Below are positions 7,215 to 16,846 of a stretch of 40,403 bases of DNA, one piece after another; the stretch's first letter is position 1, and every line of letters starts with the position of its first letter. Source of the stretch: Actinomadura rubrisoli (GTDB lineage Bacteria > Actinomycetota > Actinomycetes > Streptosporangiales > Streptosporangiaceae); NCBI RefSeq assembly GCF_004349215.1, contig NZ_SMKU01000044.1:1-40403 (forward strand). The letters are read 5' to 3'. The notes below the pieces were generated by a model that was given only the letters and a program-made list of their open reading frames with translations, was not told the DNA's origin and made no database searches. A program made the translations under genes and the position numbers.

Positions 7215-7754
7215 ATGGGACGCCTGGAATCGGCCGCCTGGCCGCTCGCTGCCGGCGTGCTGTGCGCGTTCGTCCTCGCGGTCGTGCTGAAGGGCGCGGC
7301 CTGGCAGGTCGCGTTCGCCGCGGTCGCGGCGTCGGTGGCCGGGTGGGCGCTGTCGGCGTCGCCCGCCGTGGGCGCCGCGCTGGGCCTGGCGGCCTGGGCG
7401 TTCGTGACCGGGTTCGACGTCGGGAAGTCCGGCGAGCTGTCGTTCGCCGGCGATGACCTCGTCCGGGCCGTAGTCCTGCTCACGTTGGGTATGGCCACGG
7501 GTGCGGTCGGTAGCCGGACGGCCGGGCGCGCCGGACGCCGGCCGGCCGGTCCGGCGGCCGCCGACCAGCGGCTCGCGCCCGAGGAGCACGGCTCTGGAAA
7601 GCACCGCATGCCGGACCTCACCGATGGTCCGGGCCGCCGTCCGGTGCCCTTGCCGCATCCGGTGCCGCCGCAGCGGGACCGGCGGGCGGGACGGTCATCC
7701 GGCCGGGCGCCGGCCCGGACCATCGGCAACTCCCAGCAAAGGAATCAACCGTGA
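7215..7754 (+). CDS. Small membrane protein, first gene of the kdp operon
   Basis: The 179-residue protein has three to four hydrophobic segments in its first 100 residues: AAGVLCAFVLAVVLKGA, VAFAAVAASVAGWAL, VGAALGLAAWAFVTGF and VRAVVLLTLGMATGAV. A long Arg/Pro-rich, probably disordered tail follows (residues about 105-179). The ATG at 7215 has GAGGAGG six bases upstream. It overlaps the next start by GTGA. I do not recognise a family with confidence. The membrane part faintly recalls half of the KdpD four-helix sensor domain, which would suit a sensing or modulating role, but this is speculation. It is the first coding sequence after the predicted KdpE-controlled promoter. Confidence 0.6.
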   Translation: MGRLESAAWPLAAGVLCAFVLAVVLKGAAWQVAFAAVAASVAGWALSASPAVGAALGLAAWAFVTGFDVGKSGELSFAGDDLVRAVVLLTLGMATGAVGSRTAGRAGRRPAGPAAADQRLAPEEHGSGKHRMPDLTDGPGRRPVPLPHPVPPQRDRRAGRSSGRAPARTIGNSQQRNQP

Positions 7755-7834
7755 GTGACGTGGCCTTCGTCCTGCTGACAGTGGCGGTATTCGTCCTGCT
7801 CGGCCTGCTGGTGAAGGGCGTGGAGAAGCTGTGA
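7751..7834 (+). CDS. 27-residue single-span membrane peptide between the leader gene and kdpF
   Basis: GTG at 7751 is preceded by AAAGGA (7738-7743, spacing 7) and overlaps both neighbours by GTGA. The peptide is [17 protein letters not shown], then [10 protein letters not shown]: one transmembrane helix with a basic cytoplasmic end. It resembles KdpF in size and design but lacks the KdpF ending FPERF, which is found in the next gene. Double overlap inside a tight operon argues that it is real. A role as an accessory peptide to KdpFABC is inferred from position only. Confidence 0.68.
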   Translation: MSDVAFVLLTVAVFVLLGLLVKGVEKL

Positions 7835-7920
7835 CCGCGGAGAACGCAGTCGGGCTCGCCCTGGCCCTGCTCCTGGTCGTGTTCTTGATCGCCGCCCTCT
7901 TGTTCCCGGAGCGCTTCTAG
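7831..7920 (+). CDS. kdpF: KdpF, small subunit of the K+-transporting ATPase
   Basis: The 29-residue peptide consists of one hydrophobic helix ([19 protein letters not shown]) ending in PERF, the conserved C-terminus of KdpF. In known Kdp complexes KdpF is a single-span subunit lying between KdpA and KdpB that stabilises the assembly. The GTG start at 7831 overlaps the preceding stop as GTGA, and the TAG stop at 7918-7920 directly abuts the kdpA ATG. Confidence 0.88.
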   Translation: MTAENAVGLALALLLVVFLIAALLFPERF

Positions 7921-9582
7921 ATGAGTACGACCGTCGCGGGGATCCTGTTCATCGGATCCCTGATCATCGCCCTCGCCGTGGTGTACCGGCCGCTGGGCGA
8001 CTACATGCACCGCGTCTACAGCGGTGGCAAGCACTCGCGCGCGGAACGCGTCATCTACCGGCTGATCGGCGCCGACCCCGGGACCGAGCAGTCCTGGGGC
8101 ACCTACGCCCGCAGCGCGCTGGCCTTCTCGGTGGCCGGAATCCTGTTCCTGTACGCGCTGCAACGGCTCCAGGACCACCTCCTGCTGAGCCTGGGGTTCG
8201 CCCCGGTCAAGCCCGACCAGGCGTGGAACACCGCGGTCAGCTTCGTCACCAACACCAACTGGCAGTCGTACTCGGGCGAGTCGACGATGGGCCACCTGGT
8301 GCAGATGGCGGGCCTGGCGGTGCAGAACTTCGTGTCCGCCGCCGTCGGCATGGCCGTGGCGATCGCGCTGGTGCGCGGCTTCGTCCGCAGGCGGACGGAC
8401 CGGCTCGGCAACTTCTGGGCGGACCTCGTCCGGGGCTCGCTGCGGATCCTGCTGCCCATCGCGTTCGTCGGCGCCCTCCTGCTGGTCGCGGGCGGGGCCG
8501 TGCAGAACCTCAGCGACGGCCACGAGATCACCACCGTCACCGGGACGGGGCAGACGATCACCGGGGGACCGGTCGCCAGCCAGGAGGTCATCAAGGAGCT
8601 CGGGACCAACGGCGGCGGCTTCTACAACGCCAACTCCGCCCACCCGTTCGAGAACCCGGCCGTGTGGACGAACTGGCTGGAGATCTTCCTGATCCTGGTC
8701 ATCCCGTTCGCGCTGTGCCGCACGTTCGGGCGGATGGTCGGGCAGAACCGGCAGGGCTACGCGGTCGCCGGCGTGATGGCGACGATCGCGATCGCGAGCG
8801 TGGCGCTGACGAACGCGTTCCAGCTCATGCACCACGGGACCGTCCCGGTCGCGGCGGGCGCCTCGATGGAGGGCGTGGAGACCCGGTTCGGGGTGGCGAA
8901 CTCGGCGACGTTCGCGGCGGCCACCACGCTGACCTCGACCGGTGCCGTCGACTCCTTCCACGACTCCTACACGAGCCTGGGCGGGATGATGACGATGGCG
9001 AACATGATGCTCGGCGAGGTCGCGCCGGGCGGCGTCGGGTCGGGCCTGTACGGGATGCTCGTCCTGGCGATCATCACGGTGTTCGTGGCCGGGCTGATGG
9101 TCGGCCGCACCCCCGAGTACCTCGGCAAGAAGATCGGCTCCCGCGAGATCAAGTTCGCGGCGATGTACTTCCTGGTGACGCCGATCCTGGTGCTGGTGGG
9201 CACCGGGGTGTCGATGGCGACCGACGACGGCCGGGCCGGGCCGCTCAACGGCGGCGCGCACGGGCTGTCGGAGGTGCTGTACGCCTTCACGTCCGCGTCC
9301 AACAACAACGGGTCGGCGTTCGCGGGGATCACCGTCAACACGGTGTACTACGACACCGCCCTCGGGCTCTGCATGGCCCTGGGGCGCTTCGTACCGATGA
9401 TCCTCGTGCTGGCGCTGGCCGGGTCGCTGGCCCGCCAGGGGCACACGCCCGCCTCGGAGGGCACGCTGCCCACGCACCGGCCGCAGTTCGTCGGCATGGT
9501 CACCGGCGTGACGGTCATCCTCGTCGCGCTCACCTTCCTCCCCGCACTCGCGCTCGGACCGCTCGCCGAAGGACTCCACTGA
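7921..9582 (+). CDS. kdpA: KdpA, K+-binding and channel-like subunit
   Basis: The 553-residue polytopic membrane protein, with about ten helices, forms the K+ selectivity pore of the P-type Kdp pump. Recognisable elements are the N-terminal [14 protein letters not shown] and the selectivity-filter regions [29 protein letters not shown] and [13 protein letters not shown]. The C-terminal helix contains [17 protein letters not shown]. Length agrees with the family (about 550-560). ATG 7921 directly follows the kdpF stop, and the TGA overlaps the kdpB ATG by one base (TGATG). All filter motifs appear intact. Confidence 0.97.
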   Translation: MSTTVAGILFIGSLIIALAVVYRPLGDYMHRVYSGGKHSRAERVIYRLIGADPGTEQSWGTYARSALAFSVAGILFLYALQRLQDHLLLSLGFAPVKPDQAWNTAVSFVTNTNWQSYSGESTMGHLVQMAGLAVQNFVSAAVGMAVAIALVRGFVRRRTDRLGNFWADLVRGSLRILLPIAFVGALLLVAGGAVQNLSDGHEITTVTGTGQTITGGPVASQEVIKELGTNGGGFYNANSAHPFENPAVWTNWLEIFLILVIPFALCRTFGRMVGQNRQGYAVAGVMATIAIASVALTNAFQLMHHGTVPVAAGASMEGVETRFGVANSATFAAATTLTSTGAVDSFHDSYTSLGGMMTMANMMLGEVAPGGVGSGLYGMLVLAIITVFVAGLMVGRTPEYLGKKIGSREIKFAAMYFLVTPILVLVGTGVSMATDDGRAGPLNGGAHGLSEVLYAFTSASNNNGSAFAGITVNTVYYDTALGLCMALGRFVPMILVLALAGSLARQGHTPASEGTLPTHRPQFVGMVTGVTVILVALTFLPALALGPLAEGLH

Positions 9583-11759
9583 TGACGACACAGACCATGG
9601 AACCGGCGCCCGCCTCCGCGGAGCCGCCGGCCCCGAAGGGCGGCGGCAAGGTCTCCGGCGGCCTGCTGGATCCCGGGCAGCTGGTCCGGTCGCTGCCGGA
9701 CGCGGTCCGCAAGCTCGATCCGCGGAGCCTGTGGCGCAACCCCGTCATGCTGATCGTCGAGGTCGGCGCGGTGTGGACCACGGTGCTGGCCGCCCTCGAC
9801 CCGAGCGTGTTCGCGTGGCTGATCACCGTGTGGCTGTGGCTGACCGTGGTGTTCGCCAACCTGGCCGAGGCGGTCGCCGAGGGACGCGGCAAGGCGCAGG
9901 CGGACGCGCTGCGCCGCGCCAAGACCGACGCGGTCGCGCGCCGCCTGGCCGACTGGGCGGCGGGCCGCACGGGCCTGCGCGAGGAGCGGGTCCCCGCGCC
10001 GGAGCTGCGGCAGGGCGACCACGTGGTCGTCGAGGCCGGGGAGATCATCCCGGGCGACGGCGACGTGGTCGAGGGCATCGCCAGCGTGGACGAGTCGGCG
10101 ATCACCGGCGAGTCCGCGCCGGTCATCCGGGAGTCGGGCGGCGACCGCTCGGCGGTCACCGGCGGCACGAAGGTGCTCTCGGACCGGATCGTCGTGAAGA
10201 TCACCCAGAGGCCGGGCGAATCGTTCATCGACCGGATGATCGCGCTGGTGGAGGGGGCGAACCGGCAGAAGACGCCGAACGAGATCGCCCTGAACATCCT
10301 GCTCGCCGCGCTCACGGTCATCTTCCTGCTCGCGGTCGCGACCCTCCAGCCGATGGCGATCTACTCCAAGGCCAACAACCCGGGCGTCGCCGACTCCCTG
10401 GCCCTGGACGCCCACGGCGTCACCGGCGTCGTGCTGGTGTCGCTGCTGGTGTGCCTGATCCCGACGACGATCGGGGCGCTGCTGTCGGCGATCGGCATCG
10501 CGGGCATGGACCGGCTCGTCCAGCGCAACGTCCTGGCGATGAGCGGGCGCGCGGTCGAGGCCGCCGGCGACGTCAACACGCTGCTGCTGGACAAGACCGG
10601 CACCATCACGCTGGGCAACCGGCAGGCCGCCGAGTTCACGCCGGTGGACGGCGTGGGCGAGGACGAGCTGGCCGACGCCGCGCAGATGTCCAGCCTCGCG
10701 GACGAGACGCCCGAGGGCCGCTCGGTGGTGGTGCTCGCCAAGCAGCGCTACGGCCTGCGCGAGCGCACCCCCGGCGAGCTCACCCACGCGACCTGGGTGC
10801 CGTTCACGGCGCAGACCAGGATGAGCGGCGTGGACCTGGAGGAGCCCGGCGCCGGACGGCCGGTCCGGATGCTCCGCAAGGGCGCCGCGAGCGCGGTCGC
10901 CGACTGGGTCCGCGAGCACGGCGGCACGGTGCCGCCCGAGCTCGGCCGGGCCGTGGACGGCATCTCCGCGTCCGGCGGCACCCCGCTGGTGGTGGGGGAG
11001 GGGAGCGGCGGCACGGCTCGCGTGCTCGGCGTCATCCACCTCAAGGACGTGGTGAAGGAGGGGATGCGGGAGCGGTTCGCCGAGATGCGGCGGATGGGCA
11101 TCCGCACGGTGATGATCACCGGGGACAACCCGCTGACCGCGCGGGCGATCGCCGACGAGGCCGGGGTGGACGACTTCCTCGCCGAGGCCAAGCCCGAGGA
11201 CAAGCTCGCCCTGATCAAGCGGGAGCAGGACGGCGGACGGCTCGTCGCGATGACCGGGGACGGCACCAACGACGCCCCGGCCCTCGCCCAGGCGGACGTC
11301 GGCGTCGCGATGAACACCGGGACCTCGGCCGCCAAGGAGGCCGGGAACATGGTGGACCTCGACTCCGACCCGACCAAGCTCATCGAGATCGTGGAGATCG
11401 GCAAGCAACTGCTCATCACCCGCGGCGCCCTGACCACGTTCTCGATCGCCAACGACATCGCCAAGTACTTCGCGATCATCCCCGCGATGTTCGTGGCGCT
11501 GTTCCCCGGGCTGGACACGCTCAACGTCATGCGGCTGCACAGCCCGCAGTCGGCGATCCTGTCCGCGGTGATCTTCAACGCGCTGGTGATCATCGCGCTG
11601 ATCCCGCTGGCCCTGCGCGGCGTCCGCTACCGGCCGAGCAGCGCCGCCAAGCTGCTGTCGCGCAACCTCTACGTCTACGGCCTGGGCGGGATCATCGCCC
11701 CGTTCGCCGGCATCAAGATCATCGACCTTTTCATTCAATTCCTTCCGGGGATGTCCTGA
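9582..11759 (+). CDS. kdpB: KdpB, ATP-hydrolysing P-type ATPase subunit
   Basis: The 725-residue membrane ATPase energises K+ uptake. The phosphorylated Asp is Asp337 in [10 protein letters not shown]. The actuator motif is [11 protein letters not shown] and the hinge motif [22 protein letters not shown]. The family-specific segment [25 protein letters not shown] is present only in the usual form. The first 30 residues (Pro/Ala/Gly-rich, ending near KGGGKVSGG) are a variable lead-in. The start ATG overlaps the kdpA stop by one base. In well-studied Kdp pumps a Ser in TGES can be phosphorylated to inhibit the enzyme, and the TGES serine is present here. Confidence 0.97.
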   Translation: MTTQTMEPAPASAEPPAPKGGGKVSGGLLDPGQLVRSLPDAVRKLDPRSLWRNPVMLIVEVGAVWTTVLAALDPSVFAWLITVWLWLTVVFANLAEAVAEGRGKAQADALRRAKTDAVARRLADWAAGRTGLREERVPAPELRQGDHVVVEAGEIIPGDGDVVEGIASVDESAITGESAPVIRESGGDRSAVTGGTKVLSDRIVVKITQRPGESFIDRMIALVEGANRQKTPNEIALNILLAALTVIFLLAVATLQPMAIYSKANNPGVADSLALDAHGVTGVVLVSLLVCLIPTTIGALLSAIGIAGMDRLVQRNVLAMSGRAVEAAGDVNTLLLDKTGTITLGNRQAAEFTPVDGVGEDELADAAQMSSLADETPEGRSVVVLAKQRYGLRERTPGELTHATWVPFTAQTRMSGVDLEEPGAGRPVRMLRKGAASAVADWVREHGGTVPPELGRAVDGISASGGTPLVVGEGSGGTARVLGVIHLKDVVKEGMRERFAEMRRMGIRTVMITGDNPLTARAIADEAGVDDFLAEAKPEDKLALIKREQDGGRLVAMTGDGTNDAPALAQADVGVAMNTGTSAAKEAGNMVDLDSDPTKLIEIVEIGKQLLITRGALTTFSIANDIAKYFAIIPAMFVALFPGLDTLNVMRLHSPQSAILSAVIFNALVIIALIPLALRGVRYRPSSAAKLLSRNLYVYGLGGIIAPFAGIKIIDLFIQFLPGMS

Positions 11760-11760
11760 T

Positions 11761-12678
11761 ATGTTCCTGCCCACCTGGATCCGGCAGCACCTGGCCGCGC
11801 TGCGCGCGCTGCTCGTCCTCACCGTCGTGCTCGGCCTCATCTACCCGCTCGCGGTCCTCGGGGTCGCCCAGATCCCCGGCCTCAAGGACAAGGCGGACGG
11901 ATCGCTGGTCAAGGCCGGCGGCAGGACCGTCGGCAGCGCCCTCATCGGCCAGTCGTTCACCGGGAAGGACGGCGCCCCGCTCAAGCAGTACTTCCAGGGC
12001 CGCCCGTCCAACGCCGGAGACGGCTACGACCCGACCGCCACCAGCGCGAGCAACCTCGGGCCCGAGGACGTCACCGACACCCTGCCCGACCCCCGGCTCG
12101 TCGCGGCGGGCAAGGAGGACGAGAACGCCGTCCAGAGCCTGCTCACGCAGGTCTGCGAGCGCAGCAGGACCGTCGGCGAGCTCGAAGGCGTGGACGGCTC
12201 GCGCCCGTTCTGCGCGCCGAGCGGCGTCGGCGCCGTCCTGGCGGTCTTCGGCGACCGCACCACCGGCGGCACCGTCCCGCACCCGACCCGCGTCGTCAGC
12301 GTCAACGAGCAGGAGGGCGTGGTGAAGGCGCCGTTCATCGCCACCTACAAGGGCGTGCGCGTGGAACTGGCGAGGTTCGGCGAGGACTACGCCAAGGGCC
12401 TCACCGTGCCGGTCAAGGGCGACGCGCCCGCCGAGCCCGCCGTCCCGCCCGACGCCGTCACCGCCAGCGGCAGCGGCCTGGACCCGCAGATCTCCCCCGC
12501 GTACGCGGCGATCCAGGTCAAGCGGGTCGCCCAGGCGCGCGGCGTCCCGGCCGGGGACGTGGAGCGGCTGGTGAAGTCGAACAAGGACGGGCGCGGTCTC
12601 GGGTTCCTCGGCGAGCCCAGGATCAACGTCCTGAAACTGAACACCGCCCTGGACCGTCGGTTCCCGTTCCGCGGCTGA
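11761..12678 (+). CDS. kdpC: KdpC, long form with an inserted domain
   Basis: KdpC is the single-span subunit that helps KdpB bind ATP. The N-terminal helix is LAALRALLVLTVVLGLIYPL. The core motifs GSALIGQSFTG, YFQGRPSNAGDGYDP and, later, VTASGSGLDPQISPAYAAIQVKRVAQARG and LGFLGEPRINVLKLNTALD are typical. However, the protein is 305 residues, whereas usual KdpC is about 190. The extra 110 or so residues lie at about 105-225, between SNLGP and VTASGSG. They include Cys132 and Cys151, which could form a disulfide if the part is outside the cell. Long KdpC forms occur in actinomycetes, to my knowledge, but the insert has no assigned role. The gene is 1 bp from kdpB. Confidence 0.93.
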   Translation: MFLPTWIRQHLAALRALLVLTVVLGLIYPLAVLGVAQIPGLKDKADGSLVKAGGRTVGSALIGQSFTGKDGAPLKQYFQGRPSNAGDGYDPTATSASNLGPEDVTDTLPDPRLVAAGKEDENAVQSLLTQVCERSRTVGELEGVDGSRPFCAPSGVGAVLAVFGDRTTGGTVPHPTRVVSVNEQEGVVKAPFIATYKGVRVELARFGEDYAKGLTVPVKGDAPAEPAVPPDAVTASGSGLDPQISPAYAAIQVKRVAQARGVPAGDVERLVKSNKDGRGLGFLGEPRINVLKLNTALDRRFPFRG

Positions 12679-12694
12679 CCTGCGAGGAGACGTG

Positions 12695-15510
12695 ATGGGG
12701 CGCGGCCGGCTGCGCATCTACCTCGGAGCGGCGCCCGGGGTCGGCAAGACCTACGCGATGCTCGGCGAGGGCGCCCGGCGCCAGGCGCGCGGCACGGACG
12801 TGGTCGTGGGGTTCGTGGAGACCCACGGCCGCGTCCGCACCGCCGAGCTGCTCGAAGGGCTGGAGGTCGTGCCGCGCCGGACGATGTCCTACCGCGGCAC
12901 CGCCTTCACCGAGCTCGACGTGGACGGTGTGATCGCCCGGCGCCCCCAGGTCGCGCTGATCGACGAGCTGGCGCACACCAACGTCCCCGGCACGCGCAAC
13001 GCCAAGCGCTGGCAGGACGTCGAGGAGATCCTGGACGCGGGCATCGACGTCGTCTCCACCGTCAACGTCCAGCACCTGGACTCGGTCAACGACGTCGTCG
13101 AGCGGATCACCGGCGTGCCCCAGCGCGAGACGGTGCCGGACGAGGTGGTCCGCCGCGCCGACCAGGTCGAGCTGGTCGACATGACCCCGGAGGCGCTGCG
13201 CCGCCGGATGGCGCACGGCAACGTCTACGCCCCCGAGAAGATCGACGCCGCGCTCGGCAACTACTTCCGCGTCGGCAACCTCACCGCGCTGCGGGAGCTG
13301 GCGCTGCTCTGGCTGGCCGACAAGGTCGACGACCAGCTCGACCGGTACCGCGCCGACCACGACATCCGCGGCACCTGGGAGGCGCGCGAGCGCGTCGTCG
13401 TCGCGCTGACCGGCGGGCCCGAGGGCGACACCCTCATCCGGCGCGCGGCCCGGATCGCCGACCGCACCAAGGGCACCGACCTGCTGGCCGTCCACGTCTC
13501 CCGCAGCGACGGCCTCACCGGCGCCGACCCCGCCAACCTGACCCGGCAGCGCGCCCTTGCCGAGAGCCTGGGCGGCAGCTACCACCAGGTCGTGGGGACG
13601 AACGTGCCCGACGCGCTGCTGGACTTCGCGCGCGGCGTCAACGCCACCCAGCTCGTCCTGGGCGCGTCCCGCCGCGGCCGCTTCGCGCAGCTGTTCTCGC
13701 GCGGGGTCGGCGTCACCACCACGGCCCAGTCCGGGCCGATCGACGTGCACCTGGTCACCCACGAGGAGACCAGCCAGGGCCGCCGGTGGAAGGCGCTCCG
13801 CTCCGTCTGGGGCGTCCCCGCCGAGCGGCGGACCGCCGGGTTCCTGGCCGCCGCGCTCGGCCTGCCGCTGCTGACGCTCCTGCTGGACCAGATGCGCGAC
13901 CAGGTGTCGCTCACCAGCGACATCCTGCTCTTCCAGGCGGCGGTCGTCGGCGTGGCGCTGCTCGGCGGGCTCTACCCGGCGCTGTTCGCGGCGATCGGCG
14001 GCTCCCTGCTGCTGAACTACTACTTCACCCCACCCGTCGGCACGTTCACCGTGCAGCGGCCGGAGGCGCTCCTCCAGCTCGTGGTGTACGTCGTGGTGGG
14101 CATCACGGTCAGCACGATCGTCGACATCACCGCGCGCCGGGGCCGCGAGGCCGCGCGCGCCCGCGCCGACGCCGAGGCGCTGTCCACCCTCGCGGGCGAC
14201 ATCCTGCGCGGCGAGCACGGGACGGCGGCCGGGAGCGGGTACAGCACGCTGGCCGGGATCCTGGAGCGGCTGCGGGAGACCTACGCGCTGACCACCGTCA
14301 CGCTCCTGGAACGCGACCCCGAGGCGCCGGTCACCCCGGGCACCCTCCGCGACCCGGACTCCTGGATCATCGTCGCGACCGTCGGCGGCGCGCCCTGCCT
14401 CAGCCCCGACGCGGGCGAGTCGGACGTCCTCATCGACGACGGCGCGCTGGCCCTGGTGCTGCGCGGCCGGACGCTCCCGGCGTCCGACCGGCGGGTGCTG
14501 GAGGCGTTCGCCGCCCAGGCCGCCGTCGCGCTGCGCCACCAGCGGCTGGCCGAGACCGCCCGCCAGGTCCGTCCGCTGGAGGCCGTCGACAAGATGCGCA
14601 CCGCGCTGCTGAGCGCCGTCAGCCACGACCTGCGCACGCCGCTGGCCTCCGCCAAGGCCGCCGTCGACAGCCTGCGCAGCCCCGACGTCACCTGGAGCGT
14701 CCAGGACCAGGACGAGCTGGCCGCCACCGCCGCCGAGTCCCTCGCCCAGCTCGACCGCCTGGTCGCGAACCTGCTGGACATGAGCCGCCTGCAGGCCGGA
14801 TCGCTGGGCATCTCGCTGCGGACGGTCGCCGCCGAGGACATCGTCCCCCGGGCGATCGAGGACGCCGATCACGCCGCCGTGGAGATCCGCGTGCCGGACG
14901 GGCTGCCGGAGATGGTCGCCGACCCGGCCCTGCTGGAACGGGTCCTCGCCAACCTCATCACCAACGCCGTCCGCTTCAACCCGCCGGGGGCTCCTGTGCT
15001 CGTCACCGCCAGCGCGCACGCCGACCGTCTCGAACTCCGCGTCATCGACCGCGGCCCCGGCATCCCGGCCGCCGACCGCGACCGCGTCTTCGAGCCCTTC
15101 CAGCGGCTCGGCGACCGCGACAACCACACCGGGGTCGGCCTCGGCCTGGCCCTGGCCCGCGGCCTCGCCGAGGCCATGGACGGCACCATCACCCCCGAGG
15201 AGACCCCCGGCGGCGGGCTCACCATGGTCCTCACCATGCCCATCCGGCGCTCCGGCCTCAGGGCGGAGCTCGGCCCGGTGCCCCCGGCCGGAGCAGCGCC
15301 CCCCGAGGCCGGGACGGCGCCGCCCGCGCCCGAGCCCCCCGCGGCCGGAGCAGCGCCTCCCGAGGCCGGGCCGGTGCCGGACGACGGGCTCGCCGACCCG
15401 GTCATCATCGACCGCGTCGCCGCCTGGCGGGACAGGATCGGCCAGGGCCATGAACGCCCGGGGCCGGGCGAGCCGGAGCCCGGCGCCGGGCGCGAACGGG
15501 GCGCGCGGCC

Positions 15511-15514
<4 letters not shown>
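12695..15514 (+). CDS. kdpD: KdpD, osmosensitive K+ channel/turgor sensor histidine kinase
   Basis: The 939-residue sensor kinase has the full KdpD architecture. Walker A GAAPGVGKT is at 11-19, with IDELAHTNVPG of the KdpD domain. A universal-stress-protein domain covers about 230-350. Four closely spaced membrane helices (DUF4118) lie at about 380-480, followed by a GAF-like region at about 500-615. The phospho-acceptor is His644 in SHDLRTPLAS, the N-box is NLITNAVRFN near 753, and the G-boxes are DRGPGIP and GVGLGLALARG. Beyond residue about 860 there is an unusual Pro/Ala/Gly-rich tail of about 80 residues. I chose ATG 12695 because GAGGAG lies five bases upstream; GTG 12692 would be too close. 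The stop overlaps kdpE by ATGA. Confidence 0.95.
15286..15370 (+). repeat. Two 28-bp direct repeats in the kdpD 3' end
   Basis: Bases 15286-15313 and 15343-15370 differ at one position only. The 57-bp offset equals 19 codons, so the repeat is in frame and encodes the AGAAPPEAG unit twice, with a similar partial unit between them. It lies in the proline-rich tail of KdpD and suggests growth of the tail by slippage or duplication. Confidence 0.85.
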
Positions 15515-16188
<674 letters not shown>

Positions 16189-16281
16189 CACCGGCGCCAT
16201 GGTGAGCTGGACCGCGACGGGGGCACGTGCGCGCCTCCGGTGGCGGCGAGATTTCGTAGAACGTTGCCGTTCACCGGCGCT

Positions 16282-16302
16282 GGACACGCCGGGCCCGTGT
16301 CC
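16282..16302. repeat. Inverted repeat before the SnoaL-like gene
   Basis: GGACACG (16282-16288) and CGTGTCC (16296-16302) are perfect complements around a 7-bp spacer. The element is 93 bp after the kdpE stop and 65 bp before the next start. A TATAAA (16307-16312) follows directly, so it may be an operator over the promoter of the SnoaL-like gene. It could also be the kdp operon terminator, but no T-run follows. The rest of 16189-16367 shows no coding sequence. Confidence 0.45.
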
Positions 16303-16367
16303 CTACTATAAAGCGGATTTCACGAAAATACGTGGAATGTATTCAGTGCCGTAGGGAGCTCGTTGCC

Positions 16368-16781
16368 ATGCCGTCTCCGGCCGAAGAGAATGTCGGCATC
16401 GTCCGCCGGTTCTTTGAACTGCTGCACCAGAAGGACATGGACGCCTGGGGAGAATTGTGGGCAGATGACAGCCGTATCCTCATCTTCTACCCGCCCGAGG
16501 GATTCGACAACATCATTGAGGGAAAGGAGGACATCCTCTCTGCCTTCCAGGGGCTGTTCGCCGGTTACGACGCCTTCGAAACCGAGTTGACCGGCATCTA
16601 CCCGGCGGCGGACTCCGACGCCGTCTGCGTCGAGTACAAGAACCGCGCCACGCTGCGAGACGGCACCGGATATTCCAATGACAACATCGCGGTCTTTCGT
16701 TTCCGCGACGGGCTGATCACCAAATACCACGACTATTTCGACCCGCGGCGATTCCAGGCCGTGGCCGACGCGCTGGGGTAA
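16368..16781 (+). CDS. SnoaL-like/NTF2-fold protein
   Basis: The 137-residue soluble protein has the SnoaL/NTF2 fold signature. A helical start, NVGIVRRFFELLHQKDMDAWGELWADDS, is followed by beta strands such as AVCVEYKNRATLRDG, IAVFRFRDGLITKYHDYFDPRRF. Family members bind small hydrophobic molecules or act as isomerases, hydrolases or cyclases, and the fold alone does not give the reaction. Start ATG 16368 has GGGAG nine bases upstream; an earlier ATG-like start at 16332 lacks this. Codons such as GAA, TTT, ATT, AAA and TAT are clearly more frequent than in neighbours, and the upstream DNA is AT-richer, so recent acquisition is possible. It converges on the dacB-type gene. Confidence 0.82.
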   Translation: MPSPAEENVGIVRRFFELLHQKDMDAWGELWADDSRILIFYPPEGFDNIIEGKEDILSAFQGLFAGYDAFETELTGIYPAADSDAVCVEYKNRATLRDGTGYSNDNIAVFRFRDGLITKYHDYFDPRRFQAVADALG

Positions 16782-16846
16782 CGGCCGGGCGTCCGCGCGC
16801 CTCCCGATGCCGGGCCGGGCACCCGCTGTCCTTTGTCCGCGCCGGC

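Noticed and set aside
7618..15453. Long open frames opposite or offset to kdpA, kdpB, kdpC and kdpD (some of 650-940 codons)
   Set aside because: They are Arg/Ala/Gly/Pro-rich or His/Glu/Arg-rich translations without family motifs, and come from the lack of stops in very GC-rich DNA. The kdp genes in the other frame are certain.
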